DNA of 64,000 nt, from NCBI GenBank assembly GCA_964602415.1, contig CAZRQL010000010.1:33247-97246 (forward strand), given 5' to 3'. A model generated the notes under the pieces. The model was not told where the DNA came from. It ran no database searches and saw only the letters and a program-made list of their open reading frames with translations. Source of the DNA: CAZRQL01 sp964602415. GTDB taxonomy: Bacteria > Bacteroidota > Bacteroidia > Cytophagales > Flammeovirgaceae. Position 1 is the stretch's first letter. The number at the start of each line of letters is the position of its first letter. Shown here in pieces: positions 7,787 through 17,596 of this stretch. Made by a program: the position numbers and the translations under genes.

Positions 7787-9273
7787 TACTCAATAACGAT
7801 CATTTCAACACGTCGGTTTTTTTGTCTTCCCTCCGGTGTGGAATTGCTGACAATCGGTTCAGTGCCTCCAAACGCCTTTACGGTGATGCGGTTAGGGTCA
7901 ATTCCTTTTGAGACAAGGTAGTTTTTGCAGGCTTTGGCGCGGTCTCCTGAAAGTTTTACGTTGTGCACGTGTAAGCCTGTGCTGTCGGTATGCCCCCGCA
8001 ACTCTATGCGCATCTTGGGATTTTTTTGCATCAATTCGACTACCTCGTCCAGTTCTTGGTAAGATTCAGGTAAAAGTATTGCGCTGGCTCGCTCAAATAA
8101 TATATGGTCTAAAGTGAATTTTGCCCCTGCTTTGACCTCTTCCTCTTTGATGTAAGATTCTTTTGGGGCTACAATTGGCTCAGGAACTTCTTCTACAGGT
8201 GCAGCGGGGTCGATTTTATCTTCCTTTTTTTCTTTAAGTTCTTTTTTCTTGGCCGCTTCCACTTTGACCATCGCTTTTTCATCTGCCCAGATTTTGACCG
8301 TTCCGTCGTAGCTGGCCGATGCCAAAATGTTGTCTGTGGGACTAAAACGACAGATTCTGACCAGTTTTTGGTGGTCTGTAAGTTTGGTGAGTGCTCTATA
8401 CTCCCTTCCCGAAATATCCCATATCGTGATAATATTTGCATTTGCGCCTGTGGCCAATAGCGTACCCTCTCGATTGAAAGTAGCCCCGCTGTAATCGCGC
8501 CTGCCAACAGGCAACACACGGTACGAGTCCAGTCTATCTCCTGTGGTATGATCCCATACCGTTACGAACCCATCGGTGCTCCAAGCAGCCAGCGTGTTGG
8601 GGTCAGGCCCCACAACCACATCGTTGAGAAAATCTGCCTCATAAGTGAGTGTTTTAAATACCTCGCGCTTGGCAATATCTACTATAATAACATAATGATT
8701 AATCGATATTGCGATATATTTTTTGTCTGTAGTCAAACAACCACCTGTAATCATCCCCAAAAAAAAGTCATCGTCCCCAAAAATCTTGGTCAGTGGGCTT
8801 CGAGCCAGTGCACCCGCGCTGTGCACCATGCCGTTTGCTCCGCCAAATAAAATCTCCTTATCGTCTGCACTGAAGCAAATAAATGAGTTGTCGGAATAAA
8901 ACCTTCCTTTCTCTGAAGGATGGGCAGGGTTGAGATAAGAGACAACCGGCTCACCTGTCGGCACACGCCAGACTTTTGCGCCCCCATCTTGTCCGGCACT
9001 GGCCAAATACTGCCCCGAATGGCTAAAAGTAACCTCCGTAACCCTCCCGCTGTGGGCTTTGAACCATTTTATCAAATTGCCGGTATAAGCATCCCAAAAA
9101 GCTATTTTCCCATCTACTCCGGCTGTAGCCAAAATTTTACCGTCAGGGCTAAACCTGAGATTTTGGACTCCTGTGTGTGTACCCGATAGGGTTTTGGTGC
9201 ACTTAAACTCCTTTTGCGCAAACCCGCCAAAGGCTACAAGGGTCAAGATAACTATTACAATAGACCGATTCAT
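7783..9273 (-). CDS. WD40 beta-propeller protein fused to a C-terminal OmpA domain
   Basis: This 496-residue protein is exported: the ATG at 9273 begins a signal peptide ending FGGFAQ. Residues about 30-340 hold WD40 repeats (for example LRFSPDGKILATAGVDGKI and FSHSGQYLASAGQDGG). A Lys/Glu/Pro-rich linker (about 345-380) leads to an OmpA-like peptidoglycan-binding domain (about 385-496) with LRGHTDSTG and NRRVEMIV. The likely place is the periplasm, with the OmpA domain holding peptidoglycan and the propeller docking a partner. Convergent with the transketolase gene. Confidence 0.92.
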   Translation of the reverse strand: MNRSIVIVILTLVAFGGFAQKEFKCTKTLSGTHTGVQNLRFSPDGKILATAGVDGKIAFWDAYTGNLIKWFKAHSGRVTEVTFSHSGQYLASAGQDGGAKVWRVPTGEPVVSYLNPAHPSEKGRFYSDNSFICFSADDKEILFGGANGMVHSAGALARSPLTKIFGDDDFFLGMITGGCLTTDKKYIAISINHYVIIVDIAKREVFKTLTYEADFLNDVVVGPDPNTLAAWSTDGFVTVWDHTTGDRLDSYRVLPVGRRDYSGATFNREGTLLATGANANIITIWDISGREYRALTKLTDHQKLVRICRFSPTDNILASASYDGTVKIWADEKAMVKVEAAKKKELKEKKEDKIDPAAPVEEVPEPIVAPKESYIKEEEVKAGAKFTLDHILFERASAILLPESYQELDEVVELMQKNPKMRIELRGHTDSTGLHVHNVKLSGDRAKACKNYLVSKGIDPNRITVKAFGGTEPIVSNSTPEGRQKNRRVEMIVIEY

Positions 9274-9308
9274 GATGTAAGATATTGAATGAAATAGTAT
9301 AGATTCAA

Positions 9309-9316
9309 CAAAATTA
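9309..9316 (-). promoter_or_regulatory. -7 promoter element of the WD40-OmpA gene
   Basis: TAATTTTG on the minus strand matches TAnnTTTG and predicts a leader of about 32 bases. No good -33 TTTG is seen at the standard spacing. Confidence 0.4.
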
Positions 9317-9375
9317 ATGGCATTAAGATTTGTGAATGGCATTTTCCTTAAAAATTAACCTGTAAAATTGAAAAT

Positions 9376-9405
9376 AAAAAAGCCCTCCTATTTGGGAGGG
9401 CTTTT
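9376..9405 (-). terminator. Rho-independent terminator after the giant nucleotidase gene
   Basis: On the minus strand, GCCCTCC and GGAGGGC form a 7-bp stem (8 bp with the flanking A-T pair) around a 6-base loop, followed by TTTTTT. It lies 20-50 bp past the stop of the 9427-15519 gene. Confidence 0.85.
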
Positions 9406-9426
9406 CAGAATAAAATGCAAACCAAG

Positions 9427-12400
9427 CTATTCTACAATCAGTTTTTGAATGGCTCGGCCTTTTTCGGTTTTGATTTCAACCAAATACAAGCCTTTTGCCA
9501 ATCCTGAAAGAGGCAGAACCGCTTCGTTTTCCACTTCAAAACCAGCAACAAATACACCTGAGAGGCTCATCAGGTTGATTGTGCCTTTGCCTTGTAGTTG
9601 CACATTGAGGGTTTCTTTTGCCGGATTGGGGAAAATTTTTGCTCCGATTTGGGTTGCATCCAAACCGGTTACCCCTGTAGAAGAAGCGGTTGCTGCGCCG
9701 TACTGGTTGCCGCAAGAGGGGTCGGTGTTGTACTCAAATACAGCCGCAAAATAAGAAACATTGGGGTCTAAGCCGCTTACTCTTACTGAGTTAGAGCTGC
9801 CTGCATAAACGACTTTGCCTCCTTCAATCACGCTGCCGTTTCCACCAAAATTGGCATCGGCATTGTAAGATATTCCATTTTTGATTGCGGTTGGCGATAC
9901 CGCACTTGCAGGTTTGAGTACCACTATTCGGTTTTGTCCGTTGCCTGATGTCCATGTGATATTGAGGGCATTGCCTGCTTGGGCTGTGAGGGTCAGATTG
10001 GTGGCGCGGGTAGTTGGTGCATCAACCGTTTTGCGCAGGGCAGGTGTTCCGGCATAAACTTGGGAAACGATACTTCCACCGGCGCAATTGTCTATGGTTC
10101 CCATGTTTTGGATGGACTCGATGGCTTCTATTCTTCCATCATTGCCCAGCGTGAGGTTGCGCCCCATAGCCACTCTGATTCTCAAGGCGGTGATGTTACC
10201 ATTTGCGGCTGTGTTGTAGTTGGCGGCTATGACGGCTACTTTGGTGTCGTCAGGGATTCCGTTGCTCCAAGAAACCCCATTCCACGTAGTGGTAGCATCA
10301 AATACGCTATCGCTGCGCACTCCGACGAGTTGTATGCGTCTGTCTTGTTGGATTTTGGTATCTGCCACGCTGTAAGGGGTTTGACTGAAAAGTTCAGCCA
10401 TGTACTCAGCAAAGGCATCTTGCTCTGAGCCGGGCACGGTGAAGGTGGCTTTTCCGGCTGGTGGGTTGGAGACCTCGTCTAATTTCAGGTCGTTGCCCAC
10501 TCTTACAGTTGCAAAAGGATAGCTGTCTCCTCCGTTAGCCAAGAAATTCAGGGTTACCAATTTGATGGTTCTGGTGGGAGAACCGTACAACGCGCCATTC
10601 AGTACAATAGTATCGGCAGCATTGCCCAAAGAGTCAAGCACCACAAGATTACGGATTCGGCTACCGGCGGCTTGGGCTGTGTCGTAGCTGAAGCGTACAC
10701 CCGAAACTTGTGGGAACTGACCGGGGGTAGCCCCTGCACGGGTGGCACTGATGCCGTGTTCGATAAGTGTTTTCAGCCCTGAAGCATTGGTCGTAACGAC
10801 CCAGAGTCGGTTGTTGAAACGCAAAGAGTTTTCGATGTCAAGCTGAGAAATATCGCCGCGCTGCTTTCCTGCCAATGGATTGGGTGCGGTGGGGCGCAGT
10901 TCTACATCACTGCCTACGGCATAGACCTCACCAATAGCCGAGCGGATACCGCCTCCGTTTTTGAGCGAAACGGTTACGTCTTTGTCGAATTTGCGTGCCC
11001 ACCAAAGGTTGGCATCAGCAGAGATATTGCCCATGTTGGTTTCTTCGGTGCGAACAAAACCTCTGCGCCCTTCTAAAAAGACCGAAGTTTTGCCAAACAA
11101 GTTGCCGTCTTTGTTTTTGATAACTGCCGCCAGCGCATCGGTGATGGTTTTGACCGCGCCGGCTTTGGTACCAACTTGAAAAGCATTACTGTAGTTGCCC
11201 CATAGAGCAGTCACACCCAAAGAGTCGGTTGCATACGCACCATTGATTTTGGAATCCAATGCGGAGGTGATGATTTTGCCGGCATTGTCAAAGGAAGCCA
11301 AAAGCCTACCAACGTACCTGTAATTGGCTTCGGTATTGACCACCAAACAGTTGTCTCCGTCTGCATTTTTTGTGATAAGCGGGTACGTTTTGACAGCTAC
11401 ATCACCTTGGCGCAGGCGGTCATCGCTATCTGCCAAAAGTGTATGCGAGCCTCCAGCTATGACTATGTCCACGCCTTTAAGCAAAGTAGCCAGTTCTTCT
11501 TCAAGTGCAAGTTGCTGTAAGTGAGCCAACAAGATGATTTTGTTGATGCCTTCCTTTTGGATGAGCGAGTCAATAACAGGCTGCAAAATTTTGGCCAATT
11601 CGGGCATATCGTTGCGGGTAGGCCCTATGACGCGGGTTGGCAGTGGCGAAGAAATCGCTTGCAGTACCTGCGTGGTGGCTCCCACCAGACCGATTTTCTG
11701 ACCTCCCACTTCCAAAATGGCTGAGGGAGCGAGGCCTTTTTTCTGGCTGTTGGCACTGATGTTGGCAGGTGTTTTGAAAGCATCTACATTGAGTCTTTGG
11801 TTGGTATAGAGGTAGTTGAGGTTGTTGTCGGCAGAGAAATCCAAGTTGGCTGACAAATAAGGGAACTGCGCGCCTACCCAACGGCGGTCTGCACCTGAGT
11901 TGCGTATATCCACCCCGATTTGGCTGTTGAGTTCCGAAGTGCCTAAGTCAAATTCGTGATTGCCCAAGCAGGAGGCTTTGAAGCCTATGATGTTCATAAT
12001 GGCCACGTCAGGGCGACCAATGGCAGGTCTAATGGCTTGCGTTCCTGAAAAATAAGATGAAGCGGTGTTGCGAAGAGGGGTTTGCAAAGCTGGGTCTTCG
12101 CCCGCAAACAAAAAGGGGCTGGGGATGAAGTTGTCTCCTGAAGAAAGTACCACAGAGTTGGGATGCAATTTTTCCAATCCTTCTACCACAGCCGCAAAAT
12201 TGGGCACATCGGTGATGGCTTCCAATCCGGCTTCTAAGTCAGAGGCATGCAAGATATGCAATTGGAAAGGCCCTGATTCATTTTCAAATACTTTGTCTTC
12301 TCTGGCCTGCAAGAGTTGGATTCTGCGGTCTTGAGAAATATCAGTATCGGCTTTGTCATAAGGGGTGCGATTGAAAAGCTCAACCATGTATTCGGCAAAA

Positions 12401-15400
12401 GCGTCTTGCTCTGAGCCGGGCACGGTAAAGGTGGCTTTTCCGGCAGGTGGGTTGGGAACTTCTTCAAGTTTTAGGTCATTGCCTACCCTTACAGATGAAA
12501 AAGGATAACTGTCTCCGCCGGTAGCCAGAAAGTTCAACGTTACCAGTTTGATGCTGCGGTTTGGATTGCCATTCACGCTGCCGTTCACCACCACCGAGTC
12601 TATCACATTGCCAAGGCTGTCCACAATAGCCATGTTTCTGATGCGGCTCCCGGCGGCCAGTGTGGTGTCGTAGCTGAAACGAATTCCCGACACTTGCGGA
12701 AACTGCCCGGGTGTGGCACCGGGTTTGGTTGCGCTGATGCCGTGTTCGATGAGGGTTTTTAAGCCTGATGCGGTGGTGGTTACGACCCAGAGGCGGTTGT
12801 TGAAGCGCAAAGAGTTTTCAATATCCAGTTGAGAGATATCGCCTTGCTCTTTTCCGGCGGATGGATTGGCCAACGTAGGACGCAATTCTACACTGCTACC
12901 TACGGCATACACTTCGCCCATAGCCGAACGGATGCCTCCGCCATTTTTGAGGGAAACGGTTACTTGGTTGTCAAACTTGCGTGCCCACCAAAGGTTGGCA
13001 TCGGCAGAGAGGTTGCCCAAATTGGTTTCTTGGGTGCGCACAAATCCCCTGCGGCCTTCCAAAAAGACTGAGGCTTTGCCAAATATATTGCCGTCTTTGT
13101 TTTTGATGACATTAGACAAAGCATCTGTGATGGTTTTGACTTGATTGGCTTTGGTTCCTGTACGGAAAGCCGAATCGTAGTTGTTGCCCCAAAGAGTAGC
13201 GACCCCTATTGAGTCCGTCGCATAAGCACCATTGATTTTGCTATCCAAGTAGTTGGTCAAAAGGTTGCCGTCTTTGTCAAAATTAAGCACAATCCTGCCC
13301 ACATATCGGTAGTTGGCTTCGGTATTGACTATCAATGTATTTTTGCCATCAGCATCTTTGGTTTGCAAAGGATAAGTGCGCACGGCTTTGTCTCCTTGAC
13401 GCAGGCGGTCGCTGTTGTCGGCCAAGAGCGTGTGAGAACCACCGGCTATTACCAAGTCCACGCCTTTGAGCAAAGTAGCGAGTTCTTCTTCAAGCGCAAG
13501 TTGCTGCAAGTGAGCCAATAAAATTACTTTGTTTACCCCTTCTTTTTGGATGAGCGAGTCAATAACGGGTTGGAGGATTTTGGCCAACTCGGGCATATCG
13601 TTTTGGGTAGGCCCGACTACACGAGTGGGCAAAGGTGAAGAAATAGATTGTAACACTTGGGTAGTAGCACCAACGAGTCCGATTTTTTTGCCTCCCACTA
13701 CGGCTATGGCAGAAGGAGCGAGGCCTTTTTTCTGGCTGTTGGCGGAAATATTAGACGGTGTTTTAAAATCATTGACGTTTAGTCGTTGGCTGGTAAACAA
13801 GTAGTTCAAGTTACCATCTGCAGAAAAATCTAAGTTAGCAGACAGATAAGGGAACTGCGCCCCTACCCAGCGGCGGTCTGCACCCCCGTTGCGTATATCC
13901 ACACCAATTTGACTGTTGAGTTCCGAAGTGCCCAAGTCAAACTCGTGGTTGCCCAAGCAAGAGGCTTTGAAGCCTATGATATTCATAATGGCCACGTCAG
14001 GGCGACCAATACCGGCTCTAATGGCTTGAGTACCTGAAAAATAGGCAGATGCCGTATTGCGAAGCGGAGTTTGCAAACTTGCGTCTTCCCCGGCAAACAA
14101 AAATGGGCTTGGGATGAAGTTGTCCCCTGATGAGAGGATGAGGGTATTGCTGTGTGTTTTTTCGAGGGCTTCCATGACAGCGGCAAAGCGGGGCACATCA
14201 ACGATGCCCTCCAGGCCGGCTTCCAGGTCAGAGGCGTGCAGCACTTGAAGCTCATAGTCAGATATATCTGTGCCGGAAAGAGTAACCATATCAAAGCGAA
14301 TGGTTCCGCTTGTGCTAAAAGTGCTGGCAGGATTGGCAGCGACCAATGTATTGGAGACAGGGTCTGCGGCTCTGGTGATTCTGATTCCAAACTTTTTGTT
14401 GTTGGCGACCCCTGAGATGTTGCTAAAATCGGCGCGCATGCCATTTCTCCACACATCACCTCCCGAAGCGCGGTACAAGCCGCCACTTGCATCGGTATAG
14501 GGGCCGTTGTAATCTTGGAAATTGACGCTGTCGGTTGTGTACTGAAGTTTAACCCAGCGAGAGGCTGTGTTGCTGAAGCGCATGTCAAAATACAAATTGA
14601 TGTTCTCTTTGCCTTCAGTGGAGATTTGAAACCTCACACCTGCCGCATCGCTTGAGTAGGTGGTGGTGTTCCAGCCGTAGTTGGGTGGGCTGGTGGAAGT
14701 GGTATCCGAAGAACCGCCCGAAGCCGTACCGCTTGCAAAACTGGCCGTGGCAGGGCTTATCAAAAATGCCTTGCCTGAACCCAGATAAGGTTCGGGCGAT
14801 GAAGTCCCGCCGGGGACTGTTGTGGTGGTGCTGCCGTTGAAATTCCATGCCGTAAAAGGCACTACGTACTCTACCACCAGCTCAGGCGCGAGGTCTTTTT
14901 TGCCTGCGGCATCAGCCCCTTCAAAGGATTCGGCTTCACGGTTGCCCGTTCCCGTAATCAGAAAAGTAATTGCATTGCCCTCTTTCCAGTCGCGGCGAAC
15001 CACGATGCCCTGCACCAAGCGGGTAAGATCGGGAGTGCGCTCATCGGCACTTTTGCCATGTACGGGCAAAGAAGCCCAACTCGCCGGAGTCCATATCACA
15101 CTGTCGTTGAGGGTTGTGCGCGAAGCCACATTGCGGTTGGTGGTATCAAAACGGGCTGAATTGCCAATGTTTTGAACTTTAATCTTCAATTCGCAAGGGT
15201 TGGTATTCTTGCTGCCGCCTTTGGCAAATTGGATGTAAGCCTTAGTAACAACCGCGCCAAAAGGAACTCTAAGATTTGAGAACCTCAAACCAGTAATCAT
15301 CTCAGAATTATTGCCTCCCTCTACACCTAACTCAAGTTTGGTGGAGTTCCATGCTTGCTTACCCACGTTGGGGTTGTTGGGATTGGTGTACTCTTCCATG

Positions 15401-15519
15401 TCATCGAAGGCTTCAGCTATATGTTGCGAAGCCTTGAAGACATTTTGGGCATACAAGCCCCCGCTTGCCGCCAGCAAAATCCAGCAAGCAAACGAAATTG
15501 TTGTAAATAAATACTTCAT
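9427..15519 (-). CDS. Giant exported protein with two tandem 5'-nucleotidase modules and a T9SS sorting domain
   Basis: This 2030-residue protein starts at the ATG at 15519, which gives a clean signal peptide ending GGLYAQ. Residues about 25-225 resemble the beta-rich N-terminal domain of exported phosphatases, and a Ser/Thr/Gly-rich segment and another beta domain follow (about 225-415). Two UshA-like modules come next (about 422-1060 and 1085-1730). Each has a metallophosphatase part (LHASDLEAGLE, LSSGDNF, GNHEFDLG, LLAHLQ) and a 5'-nucleotidase C-terminal part (NGGGIRSA). A cell-wall-type beta segment and an FN3-like stretch lead to a type A T9SS C-terminal domain (IFPNPAKETLNVQ onward, last ~75 residues). 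The likely role is extracellular phosphate scavenging from nucleotides or phosphoesters. The usual Asp-x-His of the first metal motif is Asp-x-Glu in both modules. Confidence 0.93.
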   Translation of the reverse strand: MKYLFTTISFACWILLAASGGLYAQNVFKASQHIAEAFDDMEEYTNPNNPNVGKQAWNSTKLELGVEGGNNSEMITGLRFSNLRVPFGAVVTKAYIQFAKGGSKNTNPCELKIKVQNIGNSARFDTTNRNVASRTTLNDSVIWTPASWASLPVHGKSADERTPDLTRLVQGIVVRRDWKEGNAITFLITGTGNREAESFEGADAAGKKDLAPELVVEYVVPFTAWNFNGSTTTTVPGGTSSPEPYLGSGKAFLISPATASFASGTASGGSSDTTSTSPPNYGWNTTTYSSDAAGVRFQISTEGKENINLYFDMRFSNTASRWVKLQYTTDSVNFQDYNGPYTDASGGLYRASGGDVWRNGMRADFSNISGVANNKKFGIRITRAADPVSNTLVAANPASTFSTSGTIRFDMVTLSGTDISDYELQVLHASDLEAGLEGIVDVPRFAAVMEALEKTHSNTLILSSGDNFIPSPFLFAGEDASLQTPLRNTASAYFSGTQAIRAGIGRPDVAIMNIIGFKASCLGNHEFDLGTSELNSQIGVDIRNGGADRRWVGAQFPYLSANLDFSADGNLNYLFTSQRLNVNDFKTPSNISANSQKKGLAPSAIAVVGGKKIGLVGATTQVLQSISSPLPTRVVGPTQNDMPELAKILQPVIDSLIQKEGVNKVILLAHLQQLALEEELATLLKGVDLVIAGGSHTLLADNSDRLRQGDKAVRTYPLQTKDADGKNTLIVNTEANYRYVGRIVLNFDKDGNLLTNYLDSKINGAYATDSIGVATLWGNNYDSAFRTGTKANQVKTITDALSNVIKNKDGNIFGKASVFLEGRRGFVRTQETNLGNLSADANLWWARKFDNQVTVSLKNGGGIRSAMGEVYAVGSSVELRPTLANPSAGKEQGDISQLDIENSLRFNNRLWVVTTTASGLKTLIEHGISATKPGATPGQFPQVSGIRFSYDTTLAAGSRIRNMAIVDSLGNVIDSVVVNGSVNGNPNRSIKLVTLNFLATGGDSYPFSSVRVGNDLKLEEVPNPPAGKATFTVPGSEQDAFAEYMVELFNRTPYDKADTDISQDRRIQLLQAREDKVFENESGPFQLHILHASDLEAGLEAITDVPNFAAVVEGLEKLHPNSVVLSSGDNFIPSPFLFAGEDPALQTPLRNTASSYFSGTQAIRPAIGRPDVAIMNIIGFKASCLGNHEFDLGTSELNSQIGVDIRNSGADRRWVGAQFPYLSANLDFSADNNLNYLYTNQRLNVDAFKTPANISANSQKKGLAPSAILEVGGQKIGLVGATTQVLQAISSPLPTRVIGPTRNDMPELAKILQPVIDSLIQKEGINKIILLAHLQQLALEEELATLLKGVDIVIAGGSHTLLADSDDRLRQGDVAVKTYPLITKNADGDNCLVVNTEANYRYVGRLLASFDNAGKIITSALDSKINGAYATDSLGVTALWGNYSNAFQVGTKAGAVKTITDALAAVIKNKDGNLFGKTSVFLEGRRGFVRTEETNMGNISADANLWWARKFDKDVTVSLKNGGGIRSAIGEVYAVGSDVELRPTAPNPLAGKQRGDISQLDIENSLRFNNRLWVVTTNASGLKTLIEHGISATRAGATPGQFPQVSGVRFSYDTAQAAGSRIRNLVVLDSLGNAADTIVLNGALYGSPTRTIKLVTLNFLANGGDSYPFATVRVGNDLKLDEVSNPPAGKATFTVPGSEQDAFAEYMAELFSQTPYSVADTKIQQDRRIQLVGVRSDSVFDATTTWNGVSWSNGIPDDTKVAVIAANYNTAANGNITALRIRVAMGRNLTLGNDGRIEAIESIQNMGTIDNCAGGSIVSQVYAGTPALRKTVDAPTTRATNLTLTAQAGNALNITWTSGNGQNRIVVLKPASAVSPTAIKNGISYNADANFGGNGSVIEGGKVVYAGSSNSVRVSGLDPNVSYFAAVFEYNTDPSCGNQYGAATASSTGVTGLDATQIGAKIFPNPAKETLNVQLQGKGTINLMSLSGVFVAGFEVENEAVLPLSGLAKGLYLVEIKTEKGRAIQKLIVE
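10279..14256 (-). repeat. In-frame tandem duplication, 1989-bp period
   Basis: The unit beginning at 14256 (YELQVLHASDLEAG) recurs at 12267 (FQLHILHASDLEAG), exactly 1989 bp or 663 codons later. Long stretches are identical at the protein level, including GRPDVAIMNIIGFKASCLGN, and many codons also match. The duplication therefore looks fairly recent or kept similar by gene conversion. Confidence 0.9.
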
Positions 15520-15537
15520 TTTGGACAAAATTTTATC

Positions 15538-15545
15538 CAAAATTA
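15538..15545 (-). promoter_or_regulatory. -7 promoter element of the giant nucleotidase gene
   Basis: TAATTTTG on the minus strand matches TAnnTTTG. It predicts a leader of about 15 bases to the ATG at 15519. Confidence 0.45.
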
Positions 15546-15680
15546 GCATCATGCGACAAGACAAGTAAGGTAAAACCCTCGATTTAACGCAAAGTTCACA
15601 TGTTTAACAAATAGCTTATTAAATTGTCAAGTTTGCGTAATATTTACTTAACGTAACTAAAAGAAAAGATTAGTCGCTGT

Positions 15681-17354
15681 TTAACTCAAGACCGTCATTA
15701 GGGGGTCTGCGCCTTTTTTCTTGCGCTTGAGTTTGTTCATGATAAAATCGGCTTCTTGGCTGGGTACACTAAAGAGCGCGTACTCATTGCTCATCACAAT
15801 ATTTGTTATTTTGTGCGGGCGGGTTTTGACTTCTGCTTCCAAAAATTCAACCAATTTTTTGGGTGTAAAACCTTCTTTTTTGCCCATCAGAATTTTCATG
15901 CGGGTAACTTCGGCTTCCTCATCGTACGAGCGGGATTCTCTTCTTGCTCTTGTGGGTCTTTCGTCTTCAAAAGATTGGGTAGAATTTCTGCCGCGACGGG
16001 TCGGTTTTTCATCTTCAAACCTTGACTTGGAGTTGTAATTGGGTTTTTGTTCGAGCAGTTCGGCTTCCATCAGGTCGCCGTAGTGCAACTGAAGCAAAGC
16101 CCCGACAATCCATTCAGGCGGCGTGTTTTCCAGTAGGTCTTTGGCGGCTTTCTGGTAGTGCGGCTTGATTCCTTTTTCAGCAGCGGCATTGAGTTCGGAA
16201 AGAATTTTGTTCTTTTTGGCTTCAATGACTTGCTCTAAGGTGGGCAGTTGCTCTTCCTCAATTTTGGCCTTGATTTGTTTTTCTATCTGGCGAAGTTTGG
16301 AGATGTCTTTGGGAGTTACCAAACTAATGGCTACTCCTTCGCGTCCTGCTCGTCCTGTTCTGCCTATACGGTGGACGTAAGACTCTGCCTCATCGGGAAT
16401 GGTGTAATTGACCACGTGGGTCAAGTTATTGATATCAATCCCCCTTGCAGCCACATCGGTAGCTGTTAAGATGGTGATTTTTTTTCTTTTGAATTTGTCC
16501 AAAATCTTTTCGCGCTGGGCTTGAGACAGATCGCCATGCAGTGCTTCGGACGGATAACCTTTTTCGCCCAACTTTAGAGCCAGTTCGTCCGCATCGCTTT
16601 TGGTGCGACAAAACACCAAGCCATAGAACTCTTCAGAAGCATCAATCACACGGCGCAAAGCAGCAAATTTCTGCTCTTTACTTCGTAAATAATAAAAAAT
16701 TTGGCGGGTGAGGTGGGTAGTAAGGTCTTTTTTGGCTACTTTGAGTACCTCCATGTTTTGCATGAAACTCTTAGCCAAATTCATGATGCTGTCGGGCATG
16801 GTAGCCGAAAAGAAGAGCATTCTTTTATCGGGGTTGGTTTGCTCAAGCACGGTTTCGATGTCTTCAATAAAACCCATATTGAGCATCTCATCCGCCTCGT
16901 CGAGCACGAAAAATTGCAGGTTTTTGATTTTGAGCGTGCCTCTTTCCAGATGGTCGAGTATGCGCCCGGGTGTACCCACTACAATATGCGGATTTGCTTC
17001 TAAGTCTTCCATTTGGCGGCGGTAAGACATACCTCCGTAGATGGCACAGACACGAAGTTTTTTGCTCCCTTTGAGCGAGTCAATCTCCTCACAAACTTGC
17101 AAAGCCAGTTCGCGGGTGGGGGTCAATACGATGGCTCCGATGTGCTTGGAGCGAGGGTCTAACCTCTCAATAAGAGGCAGGCCAAAAGCAGCCGTTTTGC
17201 CTGTGCCCGTCTGGGCTTGGCCTATTACGTCATTTTCGCCTTCAAGAAGGCGTGGGATAGTGAGTTGTTGGATGGGGGTAGGCTCAGTAAAGCCTTTCAA
17301 ACGCAAAGCTTCTAACGTCTCATCGCTCAATCCCAGCGATTTAAAATTCTCCAT
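15681..17354 (-). CDS. DEAD-box ATP-dependent RNA helicase with DbpA-type RNA-binding tail
   Basis: This 557-residue helicase unwinds RNA duplexes, probably in ribosome assembly or mRNA turnover. Motif I is AQTGTGKT (residues 47-54), motif Ia PTRELAL, motif II DEAD, motif III SAT, and the C-terminal lobe has ATDVAARGIDI and HRIGRTGRAG. After an Arg/Ser/Glu-rich linker (about 440-475) comes a DbpA-like RNA-binding domain (ILMGKKEGFTPKKLVEFL onward). I chose the ATG at 17354 (MENFKSLGL) because it matches the Q-motif N-terminus. An in-frame ATG at 17426 would add 24 residues without family support. Confidence 0.95.
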   Translation of the reverse strand: MENFKSLGLSDETLEALRLKGFTEPTPIQQLTIPRLLEGENDVIGQAQTGTGKTAAFGLPLIERLDPRSKHIGAIVLTPTRELALQVCEEIDSLKGSKKLRVCAIYGGMSYRRQMEDLEANPHIVVGTPGRILDHLERGTLKIKNLQFFVLDEADEMLNMGFIEDIETVLEQTNPDKRMLFFSATMPDSIMNLAKSFMQNMEVLKVAKKDLTTHLTRQIFYYLRSKEQKFAALRRVIDASEEFYGLVFCRTKSDADELALKLGEKGYPSEALHGDLSQAQREKILDKFKRKKITILTATDVAARGIDINNLTHVVNYTIPDEAESYVHRIGRTGRAGREGVAISLVTPKDISKLRQIEKQIKAKIEEEQLPTLEQVIEAKKNKILSELNAAAEKGIKPHYQKAAKDLLENTPPEWIVGALLQLHYGDLMEAELLEQKPNYNSKSRFEDEKPTRRGRNSTQSFEDERPTRARRESRSYDEEAEVTRMKILMGKKEGFTPKKLVEFLEAEVKTRPHKITNIVMSNEYALFSVPSQEADFIMNKLKRKKKGADPLMTVLS

Positions 17355-17572
17355 AAAGTGTGTTAAGGCCGGATATTTGGCTCTCACAGCTTTTCCGGCA
17401 GCGCAAAATTCGCAATTTTGTAACATAAAAACTAATATGTTGTGCGATAAAGTAAAATATTAAGAAACATTAACAATTCCCTTCTTCAAAAAAGCTCTTT
17501 AAAACAATAATAATAAATCTGTACCCAAACAATCATGCTTAACACTTCAAAGAATTTTTTTTAATTTTTTGA

Positions 17573-17580
17573 TAGCTTTG
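17573..17580 (+). promoter_or_regulatory. -7 promoter element of the trans-sulfuration enzyme gene
   Basis: TAGCTTTG followed by C matches TAnnTTTG. The predicted leader is about 13 bases. The -33 region is only T-rich. Confidence 0.5.
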
Positions 17581-17596
17581 CAAAAAATCAAACAAA

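Noticed and set aside
9427..15519. Nucleotidase duplication as a pure assembly error
   Set aside because: The two modules differ at many positions spread along their length, so a simple collapsed or duplicated read path is unlikely, although long reads would settle it.
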